A stretch of 64,000 bases of DNA, taken from NCBI RefSeq assembly GCF_947489255.1, contig NZ_CANLCY010000001.1, forward strand, positions 434,001 through 498,000, given 5' to 3'. Below the pieces are notes generated by a model that did no database searches, was not told where the DNA came from, and saw only the letters and a program-made list of their open reading frames with translations. The translations under genes were made by a program, and so were the position numbers. Positions 31,756 through 39,885 of this stretch are shown here, piece by piece; the stretch's first letter is position 1, and the number at the start of each line of letters is the position of its first letter. Source of the DNA: an uncultured Microbacterium sp. GTDB taxonomy: Bacteria; Actinomycetota; Actinomycetes; Actinomycetales; Microbacteriaceae.

Positions 31756-33768
31756 TCACAGGGGAGAGTCGGATGCCGTGCCGACGGCGCCGGCGACGGC
31801 TCCCTCGGCGTCGCGCACGGCGACGACCACGAGCGGTCCGTACGGGGCGACCCACTCGCTCACGGGCTCACCGTACGCGTCGGGAGCGACGCGGGCCACA
31901 CCGTCGAGGCGGTCGCCCGAGCCCTCGGCGTCGACGCGCGCGCCGTCGACGAACACCGCGTGCTCGACGGCCGCGCCGCCGGTGATCGTCGCGCGGAACC
32001 GCACGAGGTCGCCCTGACGGCTCACCTCGTCGATGACGACCGCGAGCTCGCCCTCCGCAGCCGGCCGGGGCGCGGCGAAGAGCGCCTCGTCGGGCAGCGC
32101 GGGCGTCCGGCGAGGGGCGGTGCGGCGCTCGCCGAGGCCGACGATCGCGGCCCCCAGCTGCAGGAGCCGCGTGTCGCTGTACGCGGGCCCGGCGATGGTC
32201 AGGCCCACCGGCATCCCCGTGTCGGGCATGGTGCCCATCGGCACGGTGACGGTCGGGATGCCGAGGTGGCGGGGGACGAGGTTGCCGTTGGAGACCCACA
32301 CGCCGTTGCGCCACGCGATGTCGGCCGAGGCGGGGTTCACGTCGGCGTCGGCGGGACCGACGTCGGACTGCGTGGGGAAGACCACGGCGTCGATGCCCTC
32401 GGCATCCATCCACTGCTCGAAGTCGACGCGGCGGGTGTGCTCCAGGCCGCGGAGCCCCTCCTCGAGGCTCGCGACGTCGCGCCAGTCCGGCTCCCACCCC
32501 TGGGCGCGGCTGACGTACTCGCCGATGTCGTACGAGATGTCGTAATGCCAGATGCCGTACCGGTCGGCGAGGGCGCCCGGCGGGTGCGGGAAGATCAGCG
32601 CCGGATCGGCGTCGGAGAGCCGGGGAAGGGCGGGGTCGCCGTTGGTGCGCAGGAACGTGTCCATCGCCCACACCGCGAGATCGCCCACCTCGTCGTCGAG
32701 GAAGTCGCGCGTCACGAAGCCGCGATCGAGGAAGTCCTCGTCGCCGTCGTGCAGCTTCTCGTAGCGGTCGACGACGGGGAAGTCGGTCTCGACCACCTCG
32801 GCGCCCGCGGCCTCGAGGTCGAGGCGCAGGGCGTTCCACAGCTGCATGATGCTGTCGCGTGTGACGATGGGCGAGGCGTTGTCGGGGTCGCCGTTGATGT
32901 AGACGCGGGGGACGGCGACGCGCAGGCCCGCGAGCGGGAGGGGCTCGAGGGCGGCGAACGACGCGGGCCGCACCTCGGACGGGCTCGGCAGCGGGATCCA
33001 CGGCTGGGTGCGCCACAGATCGCCTTCGGTCTGCGGGTCGTCGGCCACGACGGCATCCAGCACGTGCTGCATGTCGCCGATCGTGCGGGTGTGGGGCACG
33101 ACCACGTCCATCGTCGGCACCAGCGGCCAGTTGCCGCGCACCGAGATGACCCCGCGCGAGGGCGTGTAGGCGACGAGGGCGTTGTGCGAGGCGGGAGCGC
33201 GACCCGACGACCACGTCTCCTCGCCGAGCCCGAACGCGCAGAAGCTCGCCGCGGTGGCGGTGCCCGATCCGTTGGACGAGCCCGACCCGAAGGCGGATGC
33301 CAGGTACTCGCCGTTGTAGGGAGATTCGGCGCGGCCGTAGACCCCGCGCTGCATGCCGCCCGCAGCCATCGGGGGCATGTTCGTCAGGCCCAGGAAGACC
33401 GCCCCGGCGTCGCGCAGGCGCGCCACGGCGAAGGCGTCGTCGCCCGCGATGACCCCGGCGAAGGCGGGCGAGCCGGAGGCCACGGGGAGCCCCTCGACGC
33501 GGTAGCTGTCTTTGGCGGTGAAGGGGATGCCGTCGAGGGGGCCGAGCGCGGCGCCCCGGGCGCGACGCCGGTCGCTCGCGCGGGCCTCGTCGAACGCGCG
33601 GGGGTTGAGCACCGGGACGCTGTTGAGGCGGATGCCGGTGCGGTCGTACGCGGCGATGCGGTTGAGGTAGCGGGCGACGAGCTCGACGCTGGTGACGGTG
33701 CCGTCGTCGAGGGCGGCGCGCAGGCGGTCGATGTCGGCTTCGACGACGGTGAGGGCCTCGGAGGTCAT
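31756..33768 (-). CDS. Amidase-signature hydrolase with C-terminal extension
   Basis: A 670-residue amidase-signature (AS) protein. The catalytic Lys is in PFTAKDSY, and a Ser-rich loop FGSGSSNGSGTATAA precedes GLGEETWSSGRAPASHN. The latter replaces the usual G(T/S)D(T/I)GGSIR-P block and presumably carries the nucleophile Ser. Residues about 535-670 form an extra beta-rich domain beyond the normal ~480-residue AS fold. No signal peptide. It heads the operon with the kinase-aminotransferase fusion and agmatine deiminase, so it may act on N-carbamoylputrescine or a related amide. The substrate is not predictable from sequence. Confidence 0.78.
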   Translation of the reverse strand: MTSEALTVVEADIDRLRAALDDGTVTSVELVARYLNRIAAYDRTGIRLNSVPVLNPRAFDEARASDRRRARGAALGPLDGIPFTAKDSYRVEGLPVASGSPAFAGVIAGDDAFAVARLRDAGAVFLGLTNMPPMAAGGMQRGVYGRAESPYNGEYLASAFGSGSSNGSGTATAASFCAFGLGEETWSSGRAPASHNALVAYTPSRGVISVRGNWPLVPTMDVVVPHTRTIGDMQHVLDAVVADDPQTEGDLWRTQPWIPLPSPSEVRPASFAALEPLPLAGLRVAVPRVYINGDPDNASPIVTRDSIMQLWNALRLDLEAAGAEVVETDFPVVDRYEKLHDGDEDFLDRGFVTRDFLDDEVGDLAVWAMDTFLRTNGDPALPRLSDADPALIFPHPPGALADRYGIWHYDISYDIGEYVSRAQGWEPDWRDVASLEEGLRGLEHTRRVDFEQWMDAEGIDAVVFPTQSDVGPADADVNPASADIAWRNGVWVSNGNLVPRHLGIPTVTVPMGTMPDTGMPVGLTIAGPAYSDTRLLQLGAAIVGLGERRTAPRRTPALPDEALFAAPRPAAEGELAVVIDEVSRQGDLVRFRATITGGAAVEHAVFVDGARVDAEGSGDRLDGVARVAPDAYGEPVSEWVAPYGPLVVVAVRDAEGAVAGAVGTASDSPL

Positions 33769-33884
33769 GCGTGAAACCTACACCGTTTGTTTTACGGATT
33801 CGAGAGGGACTTCCGCCCCTGACGGATCCCCGCCGCCTCGGCAATGGCTATCGCTGCGCGCCACCGCCCTGGCACGATGCGGGG

Positions 33885-34565
33885 ATGGATGCCACCACCG
33901 ACGAACCCGCGCTGCTGCCCGACCGCCCGCGGACCGATGCGCGTCGCCCCGTCGCGCTGATCGTGGGCGTGATCGCGACCGTGCTCTTCGTGGCCCTGCG
34001 CCTCGCGGTCGATCTCGACGGGGGAGCACCCCTCGCGTTCGACCGGTGGTGGGACGACGCCATGGCCGCCCTCGCGAACCCGGTCGCGGTGATCGTCGCC
34101 TGGATCCCCGCCACCGTGGGCGGCACGATCGGCATGATCGTCATCGGCGTGTCGACCAGCATCGTCTTCCTGCTGGTCAAGCGCCCGTGGGACGCCCTGA
34201 ACGTGGCGGGGGCCATCGCCCTGGTCGTGCTGATCGGCGCTCCTCTCGCGGCCGTCATCGCCCGGGCACGTCCCACGGACTCCCTGGCCGAGACGCAGGC
34301 GACCTCGTTCCCCTCCGGCCATACGGCGGTGGCCACGACGATCGCGATCACGCTCGCGCTGATCCTCCGGCGCGGATGGATCTGGGTCGCGGGGGTGGTC
34401 TGGGTGCTGCTCATGATGTGGAGCCGCACGTACCTCCACGCGCACTGGCTCTCCGACGTCGTGGCCGGGTTCCTCGAGGGCGTCGCGGTGTCGACGCTCG
34501 TGTGGGCGCTGATCGAGGTGTGGCGCGTGCGTCGCGCGCAACGGGTGGCCGAGGTCGACTCCTGA
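33885..34565 (+). CDS. PAP2-family membrane phosphatase
   Basis: A 226-residue membrane protein with about six helices and the phosphatidic-acid-phosphatase type 2 motifs: a shortened C1 (ARARPTDSL), C2 SFPSGHTA and C3 SRTYLHAHWLSDVVAG, whose His residues are catalytic. It would dephosphorylate a lipid phosphate or undecaprenyl pyrophosphate on the outer membrane face. I chose the ATG at 33885 (MDATTDEPAL). It is followed 17 bp later by the DUF1206 gene, probably co-transcribed. Confidence 0.85.
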   Translation: MDATTDEPALLPDRPRTDARRPVALIVGVIATVLFVALRLAVDLDGGAPLAFDRWWDDAMAALANPVAVIVAWIPATVGGTIGMIVIGVSTSIVFLLVKRPWDALNVAGAIALVVLIGAPLAAVIARARPTDSLAETQATSFPSGHTAVATTIAITLALILRRGWIWVAGVVWVLLMMWSRTYLHAHWLSDVVAGFLEGVAVSTLVWALIEVWRVRRAQRVAEVDS

Positions 34566-34581
34566 GCGCTAGCGTGCACGG

Positions 34582-35397
34582 ATGACTTCCGCCTCCGCTT
34601 CCGCTTCCGCCGCGGCCGACAAGGCACAGGACTCCACCGCCTTCCGCGTCGCCGCGCGGATCGGCTACGTCGTCCTCGGGCTGCTGCACCTCCTGATCGG
34701 CGGGATCGCCATCTCGATCGCGACCGGCGCCGGGGGCGAGAGCGCCGACCAGAGCGGCGCGATCCAGCAGGTGGCGGCAGCGCCCGCGGGCATGCTGCTG
34801 CTCTGGGTCATCGTGATCGGTCTGGCGGCGCTCGCCGTGTGGCAGATCGCGGATGCCGTCGCCGAGCGCGATCCCGACACGAAGAAGCGCTGGGCGCACC
34901 GCGCGAAGTACGTCGGCACGGCCGTCGCGTACGGCGCCATCGGGATCACCGCCCTCACGGTCGTGCTGGGTGGGCGTTCGGAGTCGGGCGAATCGACACG
35001 GTCGTTGAGCGCGCAGCTGATGGCCGCTCCGGGCGGCATCTTCGTGCTGGTCCTCATCGGCCTCGTCGTGGCGGCGATCGGGGTCGCCTTCGTGGTGCGC
35101 GGCATCACGAAGGCCTTCATGAAGAGGCTCTCGAGCCCGGGCGGCGAGATCGGGCGGGGCATCCGCGTCTTCGGGATGGTCGGCTACATCGCCAAGGGCA
35201 TCGCGGTCGGCGTCGCCGGCATCCTGTTCCTGGTCGCGGCCTTCGCGCACGATCCGAACGCGGCGGGCGGTCTCGATGCCGCGCTGCGCTCGCTCGCGGG
35301 GCTCCCCTTCGGGCAGTTCGTGCTCTGGCTCGTGGGTGCGGGCCTCGTCGTCTACGGCCTGTTCTGCTTCGCCCGCGCGCGCTACGCCCGCATGTGA
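34582..35397 (+). CDS. DUF1206 family membrane protein
   Basis: A 271-residue membrane protein made of three DUF1206 repeats of ~80 residues, each with two helices and a conserved R-I-G-Y-(V/I)-x-x-G-x-L opening: ARIGYVVLGLLHLLIG, AKYVGTAVAYGAIGI and GMVGYIAKGIAVGVAG. The N terminus is Ser/Ala-rich (TSASASASAAADKAQD). Function unknown. Starts at ATG 34582, 16 bp after the PAP2 gene stop. It converges with the TetR gene, leaving only 9 bp between stops. Confidence 0.85.
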   Translation: MTSASASASAAADKAQDSTAFRVAARIGYVVLGLLHLLIGGIAISIATGAGGESADQSGAIQQVAAAPAGMLLLWVIVIGLAALAVWQIADAVAERDPDTKKRWAHRAKYVGTAVAYGAIGITALTVVLGGRSESGESTRSLSAQLMAAPGGIFVLVLIGLVVAAIGVAFVVRGITKAFMKRLSSPGGEIGRGIRVFGMVGYIAKGIAVGVAGILFLVAAFAHDPNAAGGLDAALRSLAGLPFGQFVLWLVGAGLVVYGLFCFARARYARM

Positions 35398-35406
35398 GGC
35401 CGGCGC

Positions 35407-36033
35407 TCAGTCGACGCGGGGCCGCGCCCCGGTGATGAGCAGCGAGAGGCCGAGCTCGAAGGCGCGCGTGGCGACGGGGTCGCCCGGGTCGTGGTCGGAG
35501 AGGGTGGCGTAGGCGGCCGCGAAGCGCGGAACGTCCTCCTCCTGCCCCGTCGGGTCGAACATGACCGACGGTCCGCTCATGTCGAGCACGCTGCCGAGGA
35601 TGAACGACTCGAACGCCGTCAGCAGCGGCAGGATGTCGTCGCTCGTCCAGCCGACGCGTTCGGCGGCGACGGCGAAATCCTCGTACTGCGACATCAGCAG
35701 CGGTGCCGACGAGCGGTGCGACATCAGCAGGGGGATCGTCTTCGGATGCCGGCGGAAGGCGTCGCGATACGACCGGGCCCACAGCAGCAGCCCCTCCTCC
35801 CACTCGCGGTCGCGGAGGGCGGACGAGTCGATGCGCGACGACACGAGCGCACGCACGTCCTCGATGAGGGCGGCCAGGTTCGGCACGTGGTTGTACAGCG
35901 ACGTGGGGTGCACCTTGAGGCGGTCCGCGACGCGGCGGATGCTCGCACCCTCGCTGCCGTCGCGGTCGACGAGGGCGAGCGCGGCGCGGGCGATCTGCTC
36001 GCGCGAGAGCTTGGGCTGGGTCGGCCGGGGCAC
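35407..36033 (-). CDS. TetR-family transcriptional regulator
   Basis: A 208-residue regulator with an N-terminal HTH (about 10-55: REQIARAALALVDRDGSEGASIRRVADRLKVHPTSLYNHV). The C-terminal ligand domain shows the TetR_C-type block AFRRHPKTIPLLMSH and ITGARPRVD at the end. The ATG at 36033 lies 27 bp from a CACGCT-N6-AGCGTG palindrome, a likely autoregulatory operator. Its target genes are not evident; the convergent DUF1206/PAP2 pair and the upstream Fic gene are the neighbours. Confidence 0.87.
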   Translation of the reverse strand: MPRPTQPKLSREQIARAALALVDRDGSEGASIRRVADRLKVHPTSLYNHVPNLAALIEDVRALVSSRIDSSALRDREWEEGLLLWARSYRDAFRRHPKTIPLLMSHRSSAPLLMSQYEDFAVAAERVGWTSDDILPLLTAFESFILGSVLDMSGPSVMFDPTGQEEDVPRFAAAYATLSDHDPGDPVATRAFELGLSLLITGARPRVD

Positions 36034-36059
36034 GGCGGGGCCTTTCGGTGGGGTCCGAC

Positions 36060-36077
36060 CACGCTACGCCGAGCGTG
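36060..36077. promoter_or_regulatory. Candidate TetR operator CACGCT-N6-AGCGTG
   Basis: A perfect 6-bp inverted repeat with a 6-bp spacer lies 27 bp upstream of the TetR start codon, in the 64-bp gap before the Fic gene's 3' end. Position and symmetry suggest autoregulation. Confidence 0.45.
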
Positions 36078-36097
36078 TTCGACATTGAGAACCGGCG

Positions 36098-37282
36098 TCA
36101 CCCAGCGCTGGGCGCCGAGATGATCTCCACGACTTCCGGCGCGCGGAACGCCATCACGCCGGGTACGGTTCGCTGCTCGAGAATTCCGAGTTCCGTGAGC
36201 TTCTTCACGGCGTTGCTCACGGCTTGGTAGGTGAGGCCCGTCGCGTCACGCAGCGTGGGAATATTCACGTACGGGCGACCGATGAGCAGATCCGCGATGT
36301 CTCTGACTGCACCTCGAGCCCCCGCGTCTCGGAGCCTCTCGTGGTACTGGGTCTGCAACTCGAGAAGACGGCGAATCCGCTCCGCCGAGTCGACGGCTGA
36401 CGCTTCGATACCGTCCGCGAAGAACGAGATCCACTCGTCCCACTCACCTGTGGCGCTCACTCTCGCGAGGAGGTCTTGATACGTGTCGCGACGCTTCTCG
36501 AACCAGGGGGAGACACTGAGGAGACCTTCCGAGAGCAGCCCCAGGCCGACGAGCTGGAGGACGATGAGGAGTCGTCCGATGCGACCGTTGCCGTCGTTGA
36601 AGGGGTGAAGCGTCTCGAACTGATAGTGGGTCATTGCCGCTGCCACGAGCGGATCCAGATCGTCGTGAGCGGTCTGCATCCACGTCATCAGATCCTGCAC
36701 GCCGGACTCGAGCTGCGCTCCTCCTGGCATCGGGATGAATTTCGCATCGGTGACGCGCCCACCGCGGCTGCCGATGACCACCTGGATGCGACGGATCCGG
36801 CCAGCCTCCTCCGTATCGGCCACCGTGCCCGTCACGAGCGTTCGGTGAAGGTCGCACAGGAGCCCCACGGTCACGGGGCGTCCTTGCTGCACCCACCGGA
36901 ATCCGTTCTCGGCGGCCGTGACGTAGTTCAGCACCTCGCTGAGAGCGGCGGAACGCTCACTGCCGTGCATGACGTCAGCGGCGAGGACGTCTTCGAGGGG
37001 AGCGTAGGTGCCTTCGAGGGCCGACGTGCTCTGCGCCTCACGACGGAAGGTGGGCTGGCGGAGCAGTCCCGGGTTGATGACCAGGAGTGAGCCCTGCTGC
37101 AATCGACCGAGCGCGCGATTCGCCCGGGAGATCCGATTCCACGTTCCCGTCCGAAGAGTCGGCGGCTCGCCCAGCGGATGGGCCGCGAACGCGACGTGCT
37201 CGTAGCGATCGCCTCGTCCGTCCGTCCCGGAAATGGGCATCAGAGCGCCGACCGGACTTGCGGAGAAGTGCTCGCGATCCAT
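36098..37282 (-). CDS. Fic-family AMP-transferase with self-inhibitory motif and winged helix
   Basis: A 394-residue Fic/DOC protein. The N-terminal helix carries the class II inhibitory motif T86-x-x-x-E90-G91 (TSALEG), the Fic core has HPFNDGNGRIGR with catalytic His226, and a C-terminal winged helix (about 325-385, IPTLRDATGLTYQAVSNAVKKLTELGILEQ) probably binds DNA. It would transfer AMP from ATP to Ser/Thr/Tyr of a protein target. The ATG at 37282 follows GGGAG. Its GC content is visibly lower than its neighbours (60-67% in three 60-base lines I counted, versus ~78% in an adjoining line), which suggests acquisition by transfer. The promoter carries operator boxes. Confidence 0.87.
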   Translation of the reverse strand: MDREHFSASPVGALMPISGTDGRGDRYEHVAFAAHPLGEPPTLRTGTWNRISRANRALGRLQQGSLLVINPGLLRQPTFRREAQSTSALEGTYAPLEDVLAADVMHGSERSAALSEVLNYVTAAENGFRWVQQGRPVTVGLLCDLHRTLVTGTVADTEEAGRIRRIQVVIGSRGGRVTDAKFIPMPGGAQLESGVQDLMTWMQTAHDDLDPLVAAAMTHYQFETLHPFNDGNGRIGRLLIVLQLVGLGLLSEGLLSVSPWFEKRRDTYQDLLARVSATGEWDEWISFFADGIEASAVDSAERIRRLLELQTQYHERLRDAGARGAVRDIADLLIGRPYVNIPTLRDATGLTYQAVSNAVKKLTELGILEQRTVPGVMAFRAPEVVEIISAPSAG

Positions 37283-37292
37283 GGCTCTCCCT

Positions 37293-37356
37293 TCAAGCGT
37301 GCTTGACTCGTCGCCGCGATCTTCAAGTAAATTGCGAATCGCTTGAAACAACAAGC
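37293..37356 (-). promoter_or_regulatory. fic promoter with repeated CTTGA/TCAAG boxes
   Basis: TCAAGC-GT-GCTTGA (37293-37306) is a perfect dyad. TTCAAG (37322-37327) and CTTGAA (37342-37347) are another pair, and a further CAAGCG lies at 37352-37357. On the minus strand, TTGTTG-N17-TTTACT is a good -35/-10, with one box in the spacer, one just after the -10 and the dyad downstream. The pattern fits repression by the Fic winged helix. Confidence 0.5.
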
Positions 37357-37478
37357 GCGTAATTAAAGTCGGCGAGATTCACGCGCAGATGACCCACAAA
37401 CGCCCGACGTCGTTCGCGATCGGTGAGGCAGGTCCCTTGGAACGGGGCACCGCGACGCTCGTGCGAGGGCGGGACGCC

Positions 37479-38285
37479 TCAGGGGGTCAGGACGGTGACC
37501 CCCGCCTCGGCGAGGGCGGCGGCGAGATCCGGAGACGGTGGCGCGTCGGTGATGAGGTAGTCCGCCTTCTCGAGGGGCGCGATCTGAGCGAACAGGCGCC
37601 GATCCAGCTTGCTGGAGTCGGCCAGGATCGCCGTGCGGTCGGCCTTCTGGATCATCTCGGTCATCATCGTGGCGTCGCCGAGGTTGCTCGTGGAGAAGCC
37701 CGAGCCGTCGACCGCGCCGACGGCGATCAGCGCGTAGTCGCACCGGATGTCGACGTCGGGGGAGTGCGAGTTCAGGGCGAGTGTGACGGGACCCGTGGTC
37801 GCCTGCGTGATCGTGCGCACGGCGCCGCCGAAGATGAACAGGTCGCGGAACGCCGAGGGGGAGATCTCGGCGGGGATGCGCAGATTGTTCGTCGCGATCG
37901 TGAGGTCGCGATGGTTGCGCAGCGCGCGGGCCACGGCGAGGGTCGTCGTCCCGGCGTTGAGCATGAGGACCGAGCCGTCCTCGATGAGGTCGACGGCCAG
38001 GGCCGCGATGCGCTCCTTCTCGGCGATCTGCATCTGCGAGCGCACGTCGAGGCCGCGATCGCGCCCGGGGACCGACATGGCGCTCACGGCACCGCCGTGG
38101 GTGCGCACGACGATGCCCTCGCGGTCGAGTTGATCGAGGTCGCGGCGGACCGTGTCGATGGAGACGCCGAAGTGCGAGGCGAGATCGACCACGGTGACCT
38201 GGCCCGAGTCGGCGACGTAGGCCGCGAGCTCGGCTTTGCGCCCCGCCGGCAGTCGCCGCTTCGTCGTGGCTGTGGATGCATCCAT
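37479..38285 (-). CDS. DeoR-family sugar-operon regulator
   Basis: A 268-residue DeoR regulator. The N-terminal HTH (about 15-60, VTVVDLASHFGVSIDTVRRDLDQLDREGIVVRTHGGAV) is the family signature. The C-terminal ribose-5-phosphate-isomerase-like sensor domain has MLNAGTTTLAVARAL and ATNNLRIPAEI and ILADSSKLDRRLFAQIAPL. It is divergent from the ABC sugar operon (38520 onward) and is its probable repressor, sensing a sugar phosphate. The start is the ATG at 38285 (MDASTATTKRRLPAGRKAEL). Confidence 0.9.
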   Translation of the reverse strand: MDASTATTKRRLPAGRKAELAAYVADSGQVTVVDLASHFGVSIDTVRRDLDQLDREGIVVRTHGGAVSAMSVPGRDRGLDVRSQMQIAEKERIAALAVDLIEDGSVLMLNAGTTTLAVARALRNHRDLTIATNNLRIPAEISPSAFRDLFIFGGAVRTITQATTGPVTLALNSHSPDVDIRCDYALIAVGAVDGSGFSTSNLGDATMMTEMIQKADRTAILADSSKLDRRLFAQIAPLEKADYLITDAPPSPDLAAALAEAGVTVLTP

Positions 38286-38297
38286 GCGGTCGTGTCT

Positions 38298-38308
38298 AGC
38301 ACAGTGCT
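38298..38308. promoter_or_regulatory. Palindrome AGCACAGTGCT near DeoR start
   Basis: An 11-bp perfect palindrome (AGCAC-A-GTGCT) 13 bp upstream of the DeoR start codon in the divergent region. A second degenerate copy (GCAGCAACAGATGCAG) follows. Possible DeoR operator. Confidence 0.35.
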
Positions 38309-38424
38309 GCAGCAACAGATGCAGAATTCGAGGAAAAACAGCACGTAAGCGCATCTTGGTGCCGAAATGTGCCCGAGTTGCACGCGTTTCTTTGCCGCAA
38401 TTGTCACGAATATGCATCAGTCGC

Positions 38425-38453
38425 TTGACCTGCCCCGCAGACGAGCGCATACT
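38425..38453 (+). promoter_or_regulatory. Sigma-A-like promoter of the sugar ABC operon
   Basis: TTGACC (38425-38430) is followed by a 17-bp spacer and CATACT (38448-38453). This is a good vegetative promoter for actinobacteria, 66 bp before the binding-protein start. The flanking AT-rich stretch 38330-38420 is unusual for this genome and may hold activator sites. Confidence 0.5.
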
Positions 38454-38519
38454 CGTGCTGAAAGACGCAAGAACGCGCAGAACAGCGCGAAATGCGGCAG
38501 ATCTCAACGAGGAGAAACG

Positions 38520-39812
38520 ATGGACAACAGCGGGCGCCGGCGTCGGAACGCCATCAAGCTCGTCGGTGTCGCGGCAGCGGCCACGACCCTCCTGGCCATG
38601 GCGGGGTGCTCGTCGAACTCGTCGGCCACCTCGGCCGACGGAGACGTCACGATCGAGTTCGCGCAGTGGTGGGAGCCGGAACTCGGCGACGGCCAGTTCC
38701 GCGGTCTCATGGACCAGTTCGAAGCGGAGAACCCGGGCATCAAGGTCGACTTGGTGAGCGGCCCCTACGCGTCGACGAAGGAGCAGCTCTTCGCCGGTGC
38801 GGCCTCCGGCACGATGCCCGACGTCGTCGGTCTCGACGGTGCGTGGGTGAGCGACTTCGCCAAACAGGGCGTCATCGCCGACCTGTCGAAGCTGATGAGC
38901 GATTCCGGCTACGACGAGAGCCAGCTCGCCAGCCAGATCAAGGTCGACGGCAGCACCTACATGATCCCGGTGGTGAACTTCGTCTACCCGATGTTCACCA
39001 ACGACGGTCTGCTCTCGCAGGCGGGCGTCTCGGCCCCGCCGTCGACGCGCACCGAGTTCGCCGACGCCGCGAAGAAGATCAAGGCGCTCGGCGGCGACGT
39101 CTCGGGCTGGGTGCTCCCGCTCTCGCTCGAGGCCCCCAACGGCGTCCAGAACGACGTGATGTCGTGGGTCTGGGCCTCCGGCGGATCGATGCTGAAGGAC
39201 GGCCAGCCCGACCTGACCAACTCCGACGTCGCGTCGGCTACCGACTACATCCAGCAGCTCTGGGACGACGGCGTCATCGCCCCCGGATCCTTCACCATGA
39301 AGGAGCAGGACAAGGTCGAGGAGTTCACCAACGGCCGCGTCGGGATGATGATCGACTCGCTCGCGCACATCAACCTCATCCGCGAGTCCAACCCCGACCT
39401 GAAGTTCTCGATCTCGGCGATCCCCGCCGAGGACGGCTTCTCGGGCGAGCGCGGCATCCCCTACGCCTCGTGGGGCATCGGCGTCGCCGAGAACTCCGAG
39501 CACAAGGACGCCGCCTTCAAGCTCGTGCAGTTCCTGATGAGCAAGGACGTCAACAGCGAGCTGTCGACGATGGCGAAGGCCTTCCCCGGCAACACCGAGA
39601 GCGTGCCGACCTTCGTCGAGGACGACGAGCTGTTCAAGACGGCGTTCGACATCTACAAGGAGGGGTACCCGGCGAACGAGTTCACCGGTCTCCCCGTCGC
39701 CGAGGAGCTCATGCGCCAGTTCGGCGAGCAGTTCCAGTCCGCGCTCGACGGTCAGCAGTCCATGAGCGACGCGCTGAAGAAGACGCAGGACGAATGGACG
39801 TCGGAGTTCTGA
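38520..39812 (+). CDS. Sugar ABC transporter substrate-binding lipoprotein
   Basis: A 430-residue extracellular solute-binding protein of family 1. The lipoprotein signal has Arg-rich start GRRRRN, then LLAMAGC with lipidated Cys30. The mature protein has EFAQWWEPELGDGQFRGLMDQFEAENPGIKV, a typical two-lobed sugar receptor. The ligand cannot be read. The start ATG at 38520 follows GAGGAGAAAC. It is the first gene of an operon with two permeases, a class II aldolase and a sugar kinase. A strong hairpin after its stop (39827-39864) probably keeps its mRNA level above that of the permeases. Confidence 0.9.
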   Translation: MDNSGRRRRNAIKLVGVAAAATTLLAMAGCSSNSSATSADGDVTIEFAQWWEPELGDGQFRGLMDQFEAENPGIKVDLVSGPYASTKEQLFAGAASGTMPDVVGLDGAWVSDFAKQGVIADLSKLMSDSGYDESQLASQIKVDGSTYMIPVVNFVYPMFTNDGLLSQAGVSAPPSTRTEFADAAKKIKALGGDVSGWVLPLSLEAPNGVQNDVMSWVWASGGSMLKDGQPDLTNSDVASATDYIQQLWDDGVIAPGSFTMKEQDKVEEFTNGRVGMMIDSLAHINLIRESNPDLKFSISAIPAEDGFSGERGIPYASWGIGVAENSEHKDAAFKLVQFLMSKDVNSELSTMAKAFPGNTESVPTFVEDDELFKTAFDIYKEGYPANEFTGLPVAEELMRQFGEQFQSALDGQQSMSDALKKTQDEWTSEF

Positions 39813-39826
39813 TCCGACCCCGATCC

Positions 39827-39864
39827 GGGATGCCGCACCGCCCCCGCGGGTGGTGCGGCATCCC
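39827..39864 (+). promoter_or_regulatory. Intercistronic hairpin after the binding-protein gene
   Basis: GGGATGCCGCACC (39827-39839) pairs exactly with GGTGCGGCATCCC (39852-39864): a 13-bp stem with a 12-nt loop, between the binding protein and the first permease. Such stems cap and stabilise the upstream mRNA or partly terminate, giving more binding protein than channel. It contains the over-used GGATGCC heptamer. Confidence 0.65.
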
Positions 39865-39885
39865 GCTCATCGAAAGCCGCACACC

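Noticed and set aside
36180..37282. The Fic gene as part of a toxin-antitoxin pair
   Set aside because: No small upstream antitoxin frame is evident; the inhibitory motif is inside the same protein, so a separate antitoxin is not needed.
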